Positions 1 through 10,059 of a stretch of DNA of 64,000 bases are shown here, piece by piece (positions within the stretch are counted from its first letter, which is position 1; each line of letters starts with the position of its first letter). The translations under genes and the position numbers were made by a program. The DNA is from Trichobilharzia szidati (Eukaryota > Platyhelminthes > Trematoda > Strigeidida > Schistosomatidae). The notes under the pieces were generated by a model. The model was not told the origin of the DNA. It was given only the letters and a program-made list of their open reading frames with translations, and did no database searches. Location: NCBI GenBank assembly GCA_944472155.2, contig OX235273.1:31469204-31533203 (forward strand), in the 5' to 3' direction.

Positions 1-97
1 TCGAGCGGTCGATCGTTCGAGTGAGCATGTCAATCAAACCATTTCACATTACGCGTACTCGTTGATTCCATTCCACTGATTGATTACTGATCAGCTG

Positions 98-145
98 ACT
101 TCGAGTGTGACCACGGGTTCGCTCGACTTCGAGGTTAACTTCGAG
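98..145 (+). promoter_or_regulatory. Triplicated ACTTCGAG motif upstream of the TATA box
   Basis: The octamer ACTTCGAG occurs three times just upstream of the TATA box, at 98-105, 126-133 and 138-145. A related TTCGAG lies near position 17. Three exact copies in under 50 bases of AT-rich DNA is unlikely by chance and fits a transcription-factor site cluster for the gene at 203-849. The factor is unknown; the regulatory role is inference. Confidence 0.35.
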
Positions 146-148
146 GAG

Positions 149-157
149 TATAAAAAG
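149..157 (+). promoter_or_regulatory. TATA box
   Basis: TATAAAAAG is a canonical TATA element. It sits about 54 bases upstream of the first ATG of the spliced gene at 203-849, which would place the transcription start near 178-182 and give a short 5' leader of about 20-25 bases. It is the only such element in the proximal region. Confidence 0.65.
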
Positions 158-202
158 CACGGTGTATGTGAGTAGGTAGCTTCAAGTTGACAGTAAACGA
201 CA

Positions 203-351
203 ATGCAGATGTTCACTGTATGTTACAATTCTCTTGTATAATATTGTATGCCTTCCTTCCTGATGGGCATTTTCATTTCAGCTCGTCTTAGTTGTACTCG
301 TTGCATCACTGGGATTCGAAATGGGAGGTAAGTATTCCTCCTGCGTCTCCT

Positions 352-387
<36 letters not shown>

Positions 388-849
388 CTTCCTACTCCAC
401 GTCATCATCAACATCATCATGACCATGATCACTCGTTGACATAAATAAGAGAAGAGATAGACAATTGGGCAGACAGACAAATAACACATTCACTCAGTAG
501 AAATGATGTCATTACATGCTACCTTAGTTGATGAGACAATGAATGAAGGAGTGACTGAGTTGGTGATAGAGCGAGTCAGTGGGTCAGTGAGTGAGTGAGC
601 GGGTGAGTCAGTGAGTGGGTGGGTGAATGTATGAAGCGAGTAATAACTGAGTATTAAATTGTGGTGTTTTGTTGTTTTGTGATTTCAGTTATTGCAGGTC
701 CAGTTCCAGAACCAGCAGCAGCAGCAAACAGTGGTTGTCCTGGCTGTCCTGGTGGATGCCCTAAATGCCGTGGAGGGTGTTGTGGATGCCGTGGATGCCG
801 AGGTGGAAATTGTCCAGGAGGCTGCTGTAAAGGCTGCCGAAGACATTAA
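203..849 (+). CDS. Small secreted Cys/Gly-rich protein, three exons (203..217, 282..327, 689..849)
   Basis: Joining 203-217, 282-327 and 689-849 gives 222 bases, 73 residues plus a TAA stop. Every junction is GT-AG: donors gtatgt and gtaagt, acceptors tttcatttcag and tgatttcag. Exon 1 codes for five residues; exon 2 is a 46-nt micro-exon. The N-terminus (MQMFTLVLVVLVASLG) is a typical signal peptide, followed by a short PVPEP/Ala linker. The mature region is almost only Cys and Gly with Pro, Lys and Arg, and has repeated CxxC, CxGC and GGCC spacings. A TATA box precedes and AATAAA follows the gene. Role unknown: a disulfide-rich secreted peptide, metal binder, or structural tegument/eggshell-like protein are options; I recognise no family. 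A start at 661 would be wrong because it lies in intron 2. Introns are 64 and 361 bases. Confidence 0.78.
351..391 (+). repeat. (TCCTGC)n simple repeat inside intron 2
   Basis: Short imperfect run of TCCTGC/TCC units within the second intron of the secreted-protein gene. The Arg/Ser-rich reading frame it gives on the minus strand is a by-product of the repeat. Confidence 0.8.
541..640 (+). repeat. GTGAGT/GTCAGT-rich low-complexity tract in intron 2
   Basis: Quasi-tandem gtgagtgagtgag and gtcagtgagtggg units. The same vocabulary returns at 1180-1360 and 1500-1600, so the flanks of the gene share a decayed TGAG/TCAG-type satellite. It contains several donor-like GTGAGT strings that could act as decoy splice sites. 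Confidence 0.6.
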
Positions 850-1002
850 ACATTAACGCAGCAGACATCAATCAATTCACTAAACAGAACACCTCATTAT
901 ACAAACAAGATTTCCAACGTGAAGAAAATACTGCCATCATTGATCTGAAGACGGTGGACAATGTGTACTTTTAGATAGATATCTTCTGTACAACTTACTA
1001 AT

Positions 1003-1008
1003 AATAAA
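1003..1008 (+). terminator. AATAAA polyadenylation signal
   Basis: AATAAA lies about 154 bases after the stop codon of the gene at 203-849 and is followed by a T/C-rich stretch (cttcttctttttcactc). This gives a 3' UTR of about 170 bases. Confidence 0.6.
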
Positions 1009-1019
1009 TACACTTGCAT

Positions 1020-1598
1020 TATCCAAATCACACCTTTCAGACTTCTTCTTTTTCACTCGATTGTCTGTCAATCAGCGAAGCTCCGATTCTCCACTCCCCT
1101 CCCCTCTTCTCCCCTCCCGCTCACCGAAATTAGCATCGAACCATCTTGTGTAAATTCCTCTGTGTTTCAACCAGATACTTCGTTGCCTCATCGGTTGGTC
1201 ATTTAGTCAGTGAGACAGTTTGTCAGGCTGTTGGCCGAGTTGTCGAGTAGGCGTGCAGTCAGCCAGTGTGAGAGAGAGAAAGCCAGCAAGTGGCTAAGTA
1301 AGGGAGGGAGGGAGGGAGTGAGTAGGCAAATGAGTGAGTGAGTCATGGAGGGAGTTGGTCAGCTAGGCAGTGAATGATGTGGCGTGTTGACCTCTGCCAG
1401 TTGAGTTGAGGCATGAATCTCTGCTGAATGGAATTTAAAGTATACGAAAATATGATTGATATATTCGGCCAAATAAACCAGCATCCATCCATCCGAAATG
1501 GTCAGTCAGCCATTCAGTAGTCAGGCAGTCAGGTGGGCAGTCAGTCAGTCAGCAAGCACGTAAGCACGTAATCAAGTCAGAAAGAAAGTAATTGAGTA

Positions 1599-1649
<51 letters not shown>

Positions 1650-2740
1650 AAGCGAGCAAGCAAGTGATTATGCAAGTAACTACGTAATGAAATGTCCGGA
1701 TTTTTAATAGAGTACTTATTTCACTGAGTAATGATTGCGTGAATATTAGGCAGGTGCTTGTTTAGTTGAAGACGTCTTCAGTGAGTGATGTTCACGTTAA
1801 CACACTACTCACTATAGCTTGTTCAGATGCTGACGTTATTGACGTTCACGAATAGTACGAAGTATACTAACGCAAGATCTAATATCCACAACTTTTGTAG
1901 TATTCGTTCCGGGTAGACCAAAGACAAAGCAAAACACTACAATGGATCACTCAAATTACGAGATATATTTCGAGACCAAATCTGATTGCGAGATAATTTC
2001 TTAGCTGGCTGGGGATTGTGCAGGAACGTGACACTATGGAGTACCAAATGGCATGGATGCTTGACTGGAAGCCTTCAGATAAACAAGTCGACTTAAACCC
2101 CAAGCTTACAACAATTCTGAACTTATTCTAACCTATGCGTCGATAATGCTTTTTTATGGTAAATGAATATTTTTTCTAACCTCTATGTTATGAAATAAAG
2201 CTGGTCGTGCTAAAAAAGAGAGCTGGGTGCTTAATTAATGCGACAAAATCTTAAAAAAAGATCAACATCTGAAATAATGCCTTCAGTGCTGAAAATAAGC
2301 ATTGCATGCGTTAACTGCTGCGGTTAATACTGAAAAATAGCACCCTCTCTCGACATAGTATATTGAAACCAACCAATCAGAAAAGAGTAGGTTTCACACA
2401 GAGTGTGTAGTGTGACGGCTGCATACTTTTCTGGGAATCACATATGACGTGATTGGTCTATTTGACCGGAGGTGTGACAACGAAAACATAATTCAACAGG
2501 GAGGTAGGGGAATGTGAATTTATCACATATGAAGATTGAAATGAATAATATATTTCGTTTGTGACAGTGTCCCTGAATTTGATTACAGTTCAGTTGAGAC
2601 GAGGTCACCAATGAAAAAAAATTATAAGCAAGGTAGGTTGTGTCTAGTGTGTATTCTACCAGCTATGGGAAAAAATTTTTAGTGCATCGTTCCGAAATTT
2701 GATAACAGCTGAATAAAAATGAGGTGAAAAATGGAAAACC
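1020..2740. other. Intergenic, simple-repeat rich, no gene seen
   Basis: Contains GTCAGT/GAGGGAGG tracts (1180-1600) and a CCAG microsatellite (listed separately), then ordinary AT-rich DNA from 1700. The segment 2340-2520 is slightly richer in GC and may be an old element, but I cannot name it. Confidence 0.6.
1601..1648 (+). repeat. (CCAG)12 microsatellite
   Basis: Twelve near-perfect CCAG units followed by decayed CAAG units (caagcgagcaagcaag). A similar short GGCT run forms part of the palindrome loop near 5813-5829. Confidence 0.95.
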
Positions 2741-2929
2741 GAAACAATTTTGAGAGAATATATTGGGCCATTCCTAAAGCACTTTAAACAGTCGAGCGAA
2801 TACATTTGTCACGATTTATGTGTAAGAATAAATGATAACGGTTCACTTATGATAGGCCCACGATTTAAAAGTCCAAAAGCATTAGAACAAAAAATGGGTT
2901 ATAATAAAGGTTTTGTATTTCCCAATGAA

Positions 2930-3110
2930 TGAAAAACAAAACGATATTGTTTTTACTGACGTTTCGCTATTTAATGCTAATAGCTTTATCAAAGTATTAT
3001 TAAACCGGAATTTACAAAATCTCAGCATATATATATACAAACAGTTAGGGGTTGAGAAAATAGACATAGGTCAAGTTAAAGGGACATATTGAAAGTAAAA
3101 ATAGCAATGA
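2930..3110. other. Possible Penelope-like terminal region
   Basis: The string actgacgtttcgctatttaa resembles the TGACGTTTCG block near the ends of Penelope-like elements; comparable blocks occur near 11,220 and 47,935. It lies just before Penelope protein-coding debris at 3407-3925. No reading frame of note. The assignment is weak. Confidence 0.25.
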
Positions 3111-3406
3111 AGATAACTAAACCAGATAACAAAGGTAATAGTACGTCTGTTATGATATCAAAATAAAGTTTACTAACTTGATCATCGTTCGTCTGTCTGG
3201 GGCCATTTTTAGTTGTCAAGTTGGTCAATTGGTAAAGATAACAAAATCAAGTGTGGATTGTTGGATTTGATCGGTGTGTAAAATTATAAAAGTAGTGTGT
3301 GTTTACGTAGTGAACTTGCTGATCACATTCGTGCTGATTTTGTCACTTGGTGGGGGAGGGAGGAGTTGTAACCAGGTCAGATTCTGTTTTAGTCCATCAT
3401 TCCTAT

Positions 3407-3680
3407 TCAGTTTAGACAATTTGGATTCCACTTGATATGAAGTGCTTCTGATGATATGAGACGTTCTTTGTGATTTCTGAAGTTTTTCTGGATTATTTCA
3501 ATATTGTCGAAGTCAATGTTGTGGCTTGATTCTATAGCGTGTAGACCTATGGCTGATGATTTTTCAAGTTTTTCCAGTTCAACGGGATTCCTCGGTAGGT
3601 CGAAGAGATGCTCTACGGTGTTCATTTCTTCTGATTTTGATTTCTCGAGATGTTTGTTCGATGTATATCGCATCACTACC
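3407..3680 (-). pseudogene. Penelope-like element, C-terminal GIY-YIG domain fragment
   Basis: The minus-strand frame gives ELEKLEKSSAIGLHAIESS then HNIDFDNIEIIQ and SSEALHIKWN. This matches the downstream half of the Penelope GIY-YIG endonuclease (consensus order: IxLH, HxFDWDNVxI, ExFxxEALHI). The upstream GIY-YIG motif and the reverse transcriptase are absent on this strand. Its plus-strand neighbour at 3690-3925 is another piece of the same element type in opposite orientation. Non-functional remnant. Confidence 0.6.
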
Positions 3681-3689
3681 CATAGAACT

Positions 3690-3925
3690 TCATCAACAAA
3701 ATCAACACAGACATTAAGTATGGCCGAAAACGCATTCCGAAAACATGGACCTCAACGGTCGTCATTCCATATAGAGAGGAGATGTCAGGTGATATCAGAA
3801 GAGTACTCAATCAGCTCGACACTGGAGTTTTCTCCTAAACATCAGACACACTTCAAAGCAACCTTGTCCATATAATAGGACAGATCCCCAAAGATTCTCT
3901 AACTAATTGTGTCTATAAAATAAAA
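3690..3925 (+). pseudogene. Penelope-like element, RT-to-endonuclease linker fragment
   Basis: Plus-strand translation reads VVIPYREEMSGDIRRVLN, a stop, then SDTLQSNLVHIIGQIPKDSLTN and CVYKIK. This is the region between the Penelope reverse transcriptase and the GIY-YIG domain (compare TLPYxxGxSExIxRxLRxLG ... TLRxxL ... NxVYKIxC). One internal stop. It is cut off where the GIY motif should begin and lies head to head with the minus-strand piece at 3407-3680. Confidence 0.55.
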
Positions 3926-4280
3926 TGATTGGAAAGGATGAAAGAAATGAAAAAATGATAGATCATGATGCTGTTGCTGCATATATACAAGGATGGGTTT
4001 GTTCTGTCATGTATATATATTAGGGCATTGCTGCTAGCTAGCCAGTCAATGCCTGGCACACCACACTAAGTAATTAGGTATGTCAGTAAGTAAGTAAGTG
4101 AGCGAGCTAGCGACAGACCGATTCGAAATCGTGCCGAGCAGGATTCATTCTACGAAATCTAGTCGATTCCTTGTCCACAGATTGATTGGCTCGACCAACA
4201 GCACATGAAGATGGCAGTCAATGTGATAGATGATATTTGCAATACACCCTTCGCTCACTGTCACAGCTACACCTACACAA

Positions 4281-4468
4281 ATTTTTTTTTTGATTTACAG
4301 CTTGATTCCACGCCGTATTTTCAGTACAAGTATGGAACTTTCAGCATGGATATCCGTAGCCCAAATTTACAGGCCGACCATAGATATCGGGTGTGCGCCG
4401 GCAGGGGATCAAACCCCGGACCATGTGCATGGTCGGCGAGAATCCTAACCACTGTGCCACCGACGCAC
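4281..4468 (-). mobile_element. tRNA-derived SINE with A-tail
   Basis: On the minus strand the element starts with a 74-nt tRNA-like head (4467-4394). It has an A box (TGGCACAGTGGTTAGG), a B box (GGGTTTGATCCCC at 4416-4404) and a 7-bp acceptor stem TGCGTCG/CGGCGCA with one G-T pair. A tRNA-unrelated body of about 100 bases follows and ends in ten A residues (the T run at 4282-4291). Such elements are transcribed by RNA polymerase III and mobilised by LINEs. Target-site duplications are not evident. Confidence 0.65.
4394..4467 (-). other. tRNA-like SINE head (pseudo-tRNA)
   Basis: It is 74 bases long with closed acceptor and T-arm stems and intact A and B boxes. The anticodon arm folds as GACCA/TGGTC around a 6-base loop, not the normal 7, so it is not a good decoding tRNA. 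tRNA-finding programs may report it as a tRNA; the A-tailed body downstream says SINE. Confidence 0.5.
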
Positions 4469-4559
4469 AACAACAATTATAAAATGAATAATAGCAATAG
4501 TCGTCCTTACAACTATCTTCAGTCATCACCATTCTAATCCTATTTGATATTATATACAT

Positions 4560-4700
4560 TGAATCTAGCATTTTCATGATTGTAAGCAGTATTACTATCA
4601 TCATTGCTATTACTTCTATTAATGTCAATGTTATCATCATTGCCATTATTTTTACTATAATTATTATTATGTTTATTATTATTATGATTAGAAGTAGTGG
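4560..4700. repeat. ATT/ATC-rich simple-sequence tract
   Basis: Interspersed ATT, ATC and ATTATT units over about 130 bases. They generate Ile-rich and Asn-rich spurious reading frames on both strands. No gene. Confidence 0.7.
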
Positions 4701-5127
4701 TGTAACAAGAGAAGTTAGGGACAGGCAACAGATCGTTTATTTAGGAAATAAACAGATTATCATCTATATTATTATAGATTATTCTAAGCAAACAAACACA
4801 GTTTTCTGATTGGTGGTTCTTCGCTGAACCTTAATCTTTCATCTCATTGTGGCCGTTAATTGAAGTTCAGATTATCTCTCTGCAAACTGTATCCGCCTAC
4901 GCATAGTCTGAGGTGATTGCTTATTGAAACAGTCTTTCTTCTTATTTCTCTCGAAACCAATTGGGGACGCAAACACTGACGCAAAATAGTGTCTTCTAAT
5001 TTTGCTAGAAACCAGCTCTCACCACAGTAGTAGTGGTGTAGTAATGTGGTGATCGTGTGATTGATATACACAATGGGTTCCAACGGAATAATATTCTGAC
5101 AGTAAGAGTCATTGTATTTGTTGGTGT

Positions 5128-6437
5128 TAACGTCTGAGCACTATTCCCACACTTGAGTAGTGAGTGCATTAGCAACAGAATACTATATGTGTATTTGAAC
5201 ATTCTGTTTCATGTCGTTTAGTTTAGTAAACGAAAATCACACGGTCAGTGATTGATTGGTTAAAGAATGTAAACTGTATAGATAGATGTAAATAGCTGTT
5301 TGATCACTTGAAGAAAATACACGTTGGCTTCCGTGTCTCGCCTTGTGCTGTTCCAGTGGCAGTGGCAGTGGTAGTTGTAGTTGTAGTAGTAGTGATTTAT
5401 TAATATTATGTGATTGACATGCTCAACATTGTCATCTTTGCCACATTATCGTTGAAAGAAATATGAAAACCAACACTGTGATTTCTATTTTTATAGTTAC
5501 ACTTATTAGTAGTAGTATTAATATTATCGTTATTACTGTTGTTGTTGTTGTTGTTGCTGCTGTTGTTGTTATTATGATTACACTTTTGCTTAGTAATCTT
5601 ATTATTTTTAATTACATCTTGCTTGTTGCTTGTAATCCTCAACAGTTGGTTGACTGATTGGTCTACTCAGTCTGCAGGGACGGCATGGTGACAGTGCTAG
5701 TGGTCACTGTGAGTAGTGAGATGATGCTGATGACAGTGCAGTGTAGTGTAGTGCAGAAAGTGCAGTGCAGTGGTGTGCATCTTTTCGAGGACATTTGAAT
5801 TGAGAGAAGAGCTGGCTGGCTGGCTGGCTACACACCATTTCTTTCTTCTCCCTCAATTCAAATGTCCTCGAAAAGATGCACACCACTGCACTGCACTCTT
5901 CTGCACTCTTCAGTCAACCAACTGTTCAGGATTACAAGCAACAAGCAAGATGTAATTAAAAATAATAAGATTACTAAGCAAAAGTGTAATCATAATAACA
6001 ACAACAGCAGCAACAACAACAACAACAGTAATAACGATAATATTAATACTACTACTAATAAGTGTAACTATAAAAATAGAAATCACAGTGTTGGTTTTCA
6101 TATTTCTTTCAACGATAATGTGGCAAAGATGACAATGTTGAGCATGTCAATCACATAATATTAATAAATCACTACTACTACAACTACAACTACCACTGCC
6201 ACTGCCACTGGAACAGCACAAGGCGAGACACGGAAGCCAACGTGTATTTTCTTCAAGTGATCAAACAGCTATTTACATCTATCTATACAGTTTACATTCT
6301 TTAACCAATCAATCACTGACCGTGTGATTTTCGTTTACTAAACTAAACGACATGAAACAGAATGTTCAAATACACGTATAGTATTCTGTTGCTAATGCAC
6401 TCACTATTCAAGTGTGGGAATTGTATTCAGACGTTTA
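5128..6437. repeat. 1.3-kb near-perfect palindrome (foldback element or assembly artefact)
   Basis: Left arm 5128-5655 and right arm 5912-6437 are reverse complements over about 527 bases. They differ by scattered single-base changes and one 3-base difference in a GTT run. The centre (5656-5911) holds a second, smaller inverted repeat that abuts the right arm; a 95-base segment (5656-5750) is on the left only. Reading frames in the two arms mirror each other and are not genes. Candidates are a foldback transposon, a hairpin RNA source, or a missed-adapter read joined into the assembly. The arm differences argue mildly against a trivial artefact. Confidence 0.9.
5751..5905. repeat. Inner hairpin, 54-bp arms
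   Basis: 5751-5804 and 5852-5905 are inverted copies (core: ATCTTTTCGAGGACATTTGA and its complement), separated by a 47-base loop containing four GGCT units. It nests within the larger palindrome. Confidence 0.9.
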
Positions 6438-6439
6438 CG

Positions 6440-7180
6440 GTGTCTTATGCAATGTAGCGAGTGATGATTTCTACCTGAATTTGTTTTAGCTAACTCATTC
6501 TCAAATATGTGTGAGCTTCATTGGTGTTATTTAAAAGGAAATAATGATTTGTGAAATTTAATCGATTACGCAAGCTAATTGTTCACTATTTACAGATTGT
6601 TTTTCTCTGATGTACATTTATTTAACTTTGTATTAACAGTCAGTAACTGCTGAGTTGATTTGGAAAATACCTGCGTGCATAAACACTGCGTATTAATAAT
6701 TGTTGCACAACACATAGAAGTTTTCAGAAATTTAATCATTACTGTTAAGTTAGGTACTGATTCTTGTGATAAATTATCATTTCCGCATTATTATCATTAT
6801 TCACTTTAAGCGAATTGCTGACCACATGATGGGCATCGAAAAGATCAGAATAGAAATGATACTCAGCGATATAATTTGTTTCGAGCGTTAGGATGAACAC
6901 TCACTTGTCACAATGACTGTTATTTAACGTAGTTTAGAAACTGTAAGCAGGCAAAAATTATGGGCCATCGGACTTTACCTAAGTGACTGATGTGCGACGT
7001 ATTCATCTGTCAATATGAAGTCCTTCGTTTCCAACTCTGGTGAGGTGATGTTTGTGGACTATTGACAGTGACAAGGTGTGCTGAAACAGCAGTCGACTTG
7101 AGGTAGTTCTTTATTTACTGTCATTTTATTAGCTCTCAAACGAAAACTGCATCTCTTCGCCTATTACAAAACAAACTGTT
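6440..7180. other. No gene seen
   Basis: AT-rich DNA outside the palindrome with no reading frame of interest and no recognised repeat. Confidence 0.5.
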
Positions 7181-7189
7181 TTTGATCAA

Positions 7190-7700
7190 TGTCAGATATT
7201 GCTTCTGCAGACCAATGGACGACTGGAAAACGCTAGCCGTAGCGTGGCTGTGAAGAATATTCTTCTCAATTATGATGAAATTCTTCTCTCAAGAATATCG
7301 CTGCTTGAGTTTATCGTAAAATGAAGGTTCATATAAATTTAGTTTTGGAAGAAGTAATGTTTCGTTCCTCTGGGCTTTGATATTATTTTCAGTGAATCTT
7401 GACAGGTATCCATTTTGGATGAGATTTTCTTTCAAGAGATCTAGTTCTTCTTCTGTGGCGTTGAGATCACAAATGTATTAGACCCCAGTGACAAGGGAAT
7501 CAATTAAATTTCTTTTTAGTACAACATGCCACCAACTGTATAAACTCCATTGATGTCCGTTCCATGTGGGTTTCCCGTAGTCCGGCTGACCTTATTATGG
7601 TTCCATCAGATATTCTTGTTACTTGCACATGAAGAAATGAAATTTTGGGTTTGTTTTCCATTTCCAGAGTGAATTTGAGGTTTCTATACTATATTCCATT
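7190..7700 (-). pseudogene. Penelope-like element, reverse-transcriptase C-terminal fragment
   Basis: The minus-strand translation begins FTLEMENKPKISFLHVQVTR, ISDGTII and RETHMERTSMEF. This is the Penelope RT segment written FTxExExxxxLPFLDVxVxR xxDGxxxxxVYRKxTxTxxYxxF in family terms. It then decays through stops and frameshifts. The catalytic part upstream is missing. The fragment sits at the left edge of the duplicated 8-11 kb block. Confidence 0.5.
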
Positions 7701-8309
7701 AATTTATGCGTAACATGGTACTTCTTACCAGACAAATCCTGTGTGTTTTGGATTTTACGTGTAAATCAACGTGTGGTTCAATTAATCAAATGGCATTATC
7801 GCTCTGCATTAGTTAGACGACATCTATACGATAATTGTCACGTAATCTGGACTTATTGGATTTACGAAATTTACACTGTGACAAGGGAAGGTAGATGACA
7901 CGTCCCCCTTGATTATTGACTTTCGGACTGGACGAATCCTACAAATCTCGCCTTCTCATTATATTCTACAAATAATGGTTTAATTGTTTTTGAAAATGAA
8001 TCTTATATTCATTGCTTGCAGAAGTCAAATATTTCATTATTAATATTTCATAGTCTGTTTCGCTTCAACATAGATAAGGCATGAAATACTGTAGCACGTG
8101 CATGGGGTAATACAGGTTGCATTTCATAGGAAAGCAATTCTGAACGCTACAAACAATTATCAATAAACATTATCAGAACGAAAATCTCTTCAATTTTTGT
8201 CTGTACTTCTAACTTGGACGGAAGTACGGTGATTACTAAAATCGGTAACGACGTCTATCGCAAGCTGACGGGTGATAACGAATAATACATTATCTATTTA
8301 CCTACTGGA

Positions 8310-8505
8310 AGTCACTGGTGGGATGAATAGCTGAGTGGTAATATCCCTGATGCCCAGCCGACGCACTCCTTTACCTCACAAAAATAGTAATAAGACTGGT
8401 AAAGAGGGCATGAGGCCAGTGACCCCATCCAGTAAAAAATAAACACCACTGCTCTCGAAACTTCAAGTTCCGCTTGGAACCTGAAGGAGTAAATAAATAA
8501 TAATA
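8310..8505 (+). mobile_element. Probable SINE with RTE-type 3' tail
   Basis: Begins GGATGAATAGCTGAGTGGTA, where TAGCTGAGTGGTA fits an RNA polymerase III A box. A B-box-like CTTCAAGTTCC is further downstream. It ends in cttggaacctgaaggagtaa followed by an AATAA run, the same kind of end as the RTE copies here (compare cttggaacgcaagggaac near 40,800). Sharing the LINE 3' end is how many SINEs are mobilised. It is missing from the equivalent position of copy 2 near 14.9-15.5 kb. Confidence 0.4.
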
Positions 8506-8858
8506 TCTCTGATTGCATCACTTCTTGATGCGTGTTTGGGTTTGCTAGAGGTTATCAGTTTCCCTTAGGTTGCAGATATGTCTAAATCATGAGTTTTATT
8601 ATGTGGGGTACATAAATCCAGGACGTTGTACCAACTGTCTTCAACCATCCGATCCATTGTAATGTTAAGTTTACTTATTGAAATAGAATTAAGGTGTGTT
8701 AATTTATATTTTCCATAATGTAGAGATAAATAATCATGTTCAAATTAGAATGGCATGAAATAATGTTTGTACTTCTGTATAGGAATTATTATAAATAGTG
8801 TACACTGATTGCTCCCTAAAATAGCTCCACTGTGGTATGAATTCTAAATAAATGCAAA

Positions 8859-8990
8859 ATGAAATCGTATACTTGGTGCTTGAAGGAAAGCATTTCCAAC
8901 AGCCTGCTGCAGACTGTCATCAATAGCTGGCTTCACTGATTTGACATCAAGGTTCAAATGGGCAGAAATGATAGGAAACACTGTACTCTC
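8859..8990 (-). CDS. Candidate exon, paralogue near 15.75-15.84 kb
   Basis: The minus-strand frame reads LNLDVKSVKPAIDDSLQQ then AVGNAFLQAP and stops at a donor-like AA|GTATAC. The diverged copy at 15,745-15,835 keeps the similar string AGVDESLQETVPNAF in one frame, which is more like protein conservation than random drift. Acceptor position is uncertain (an AG precedes TGAAGCC at about 8,937). No domain recognised. Confidence 0.25.
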
Positions 8991-9052
8991 ACTACAGAAG
9001 CAACCGCCAAATAAATATGCAGATGCGAATGAAGATGGATTAGACCTTAAAC

Positions 9053-9168
9053 TCTGAGGATATCGTTGAGAAAAATCGAACGCCGGCTGGTTGAGTGGAT
9101 ATCGAAAGTGAAACACCGAAGTTGGCATTCGTTCGAGACACATGTGAGGGAGATCATTTGTGGTGGAA
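9053..9168 (-). CDS. Candidate Cys-containing exon
   Basis: After a clear minus-strand acceptor (acgatttcag at 9169-9178) one frame reads VPPQMISLTCVSNECQLRC and FTFDIHSTSRRSIFL. The donor AGA|GTTTAA is weak. An alternative frame stays open through to 8859, so the frame is not settled. The CxxxC followed by F-x-x-D-x-H resembles the better-defined exon at 15,005-15,151. Confidence 0.25.
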
Positions 9169-9479
9169 CTGAAATCGTATGTGTATTCTTGCAAGCAGAA
9201 ATATAGAACTGCGGAGAAAGAGAAAAGCTAGAGGTGATTTGTTGAAAAACTATGTGCCACTGCGTACGATAGGAAATCAGAATACTAATATTGATATTAA
9301 CAAGACTAATAAGAACAATGGTAACAATCCAAAAGTCCATATCTTCATTGAAATAGTCCAGTAACCACAAACGCATGGAGCAAACACATGATATTGCTCA
9401 ATCCCTAACCACGATTTAATGTATCCGTTACAATTATGCACGAAGCCAGTCGTGATCTAAAACATCTTAGCAGTAATAT

Positions 9480-9703
9480 TACTGAATAAGGCATATGTTA
9501 ACGTGAGTCCTAGTTCCAAATAGGACATCAGTTCCCTCATTTTTGCGAATTTGACTTGAAGATGAGTACCAGAAAGAACGAAACATAGATCCTGGGCGTC
9601 CTAATACGTCGAATAACTCACAGTTAATATTTATGGTCGCAGAATTGAGAAAATGTGTTAGTGTTTCAGCGGTAATCGTCCAAAAAAAGTATCCTACAAT
9701 TAC
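9480..9703 (-). CDS. Candidate exon, unrecognised extracellular-like sequence
   Basis: Starts after the acceptor atgattcag (minus strand) and stays open for about 70 codons to a stop at 9479. Segments include SATININCELFDVLGRPG and FRSFWYSSSSQIRKNEG. The C ... FWYSSS spacing is loosely immunoglobulin-like, but this is only a resemblance. No convincing donor is visible; it could be a terminal exon or chance. Confidence 0.22.
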
Positions 9704-10059
9704 CTGAATCATAAAACATTAGGCACACGATATCCATGACGAAAAACGAGAGCGAAGAAATGTACTAGTGAAAACGACATGAAGAAAAAAATTTACACAT
9801 GTAATTTTTTCAAAAGCATTTACCTACTCATGAGTAGTTCAGAAAATCGTGGATATTTAATATAAAAGGAAACCGCAAATAAATCTAATTGTTCTAGAGG
9901 TTGAATGAATAAGAACGATGAGATTTTTAATATCGGTAATATTGAGAAGAAAAAACAAGTAGTTCACCAGAGTAGCTCCTTTCAGTGAATTGATTTTCCT
10001 TAGCTGTACAATCGCATTTACATAGAATTTTCCACTTAAGAGAATCGTAACGAAATTGA

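Noticed and set aside
223..489. Arg/Ser-rich minus-strand protein
   Set aside because: Produced by the TCCTGC simple repeat in an intron.
661..688. Start codon for the Cys-rich protein at 661
   Set aside because: This part lies in intron 2; the splice acceptor at 687-688 and upstream exons give a real signal peptide and a better start at 203.
1601..1648. CRISPR-like or satellite array
   Set aside because: A plain tetranucleotide microsatellite without spacers.
4394..4467. Functional tRNA gene
   Set aside because: Anticodon loop has the wrong size and the sequence continues into an A-tailed SINE body.
5406..6158. Pairs of Asn-rich and Ile/Val-rich proteins
   Set aside because: Mirror-image frames from the two arms of the palindrome and a GTT/AAC run.
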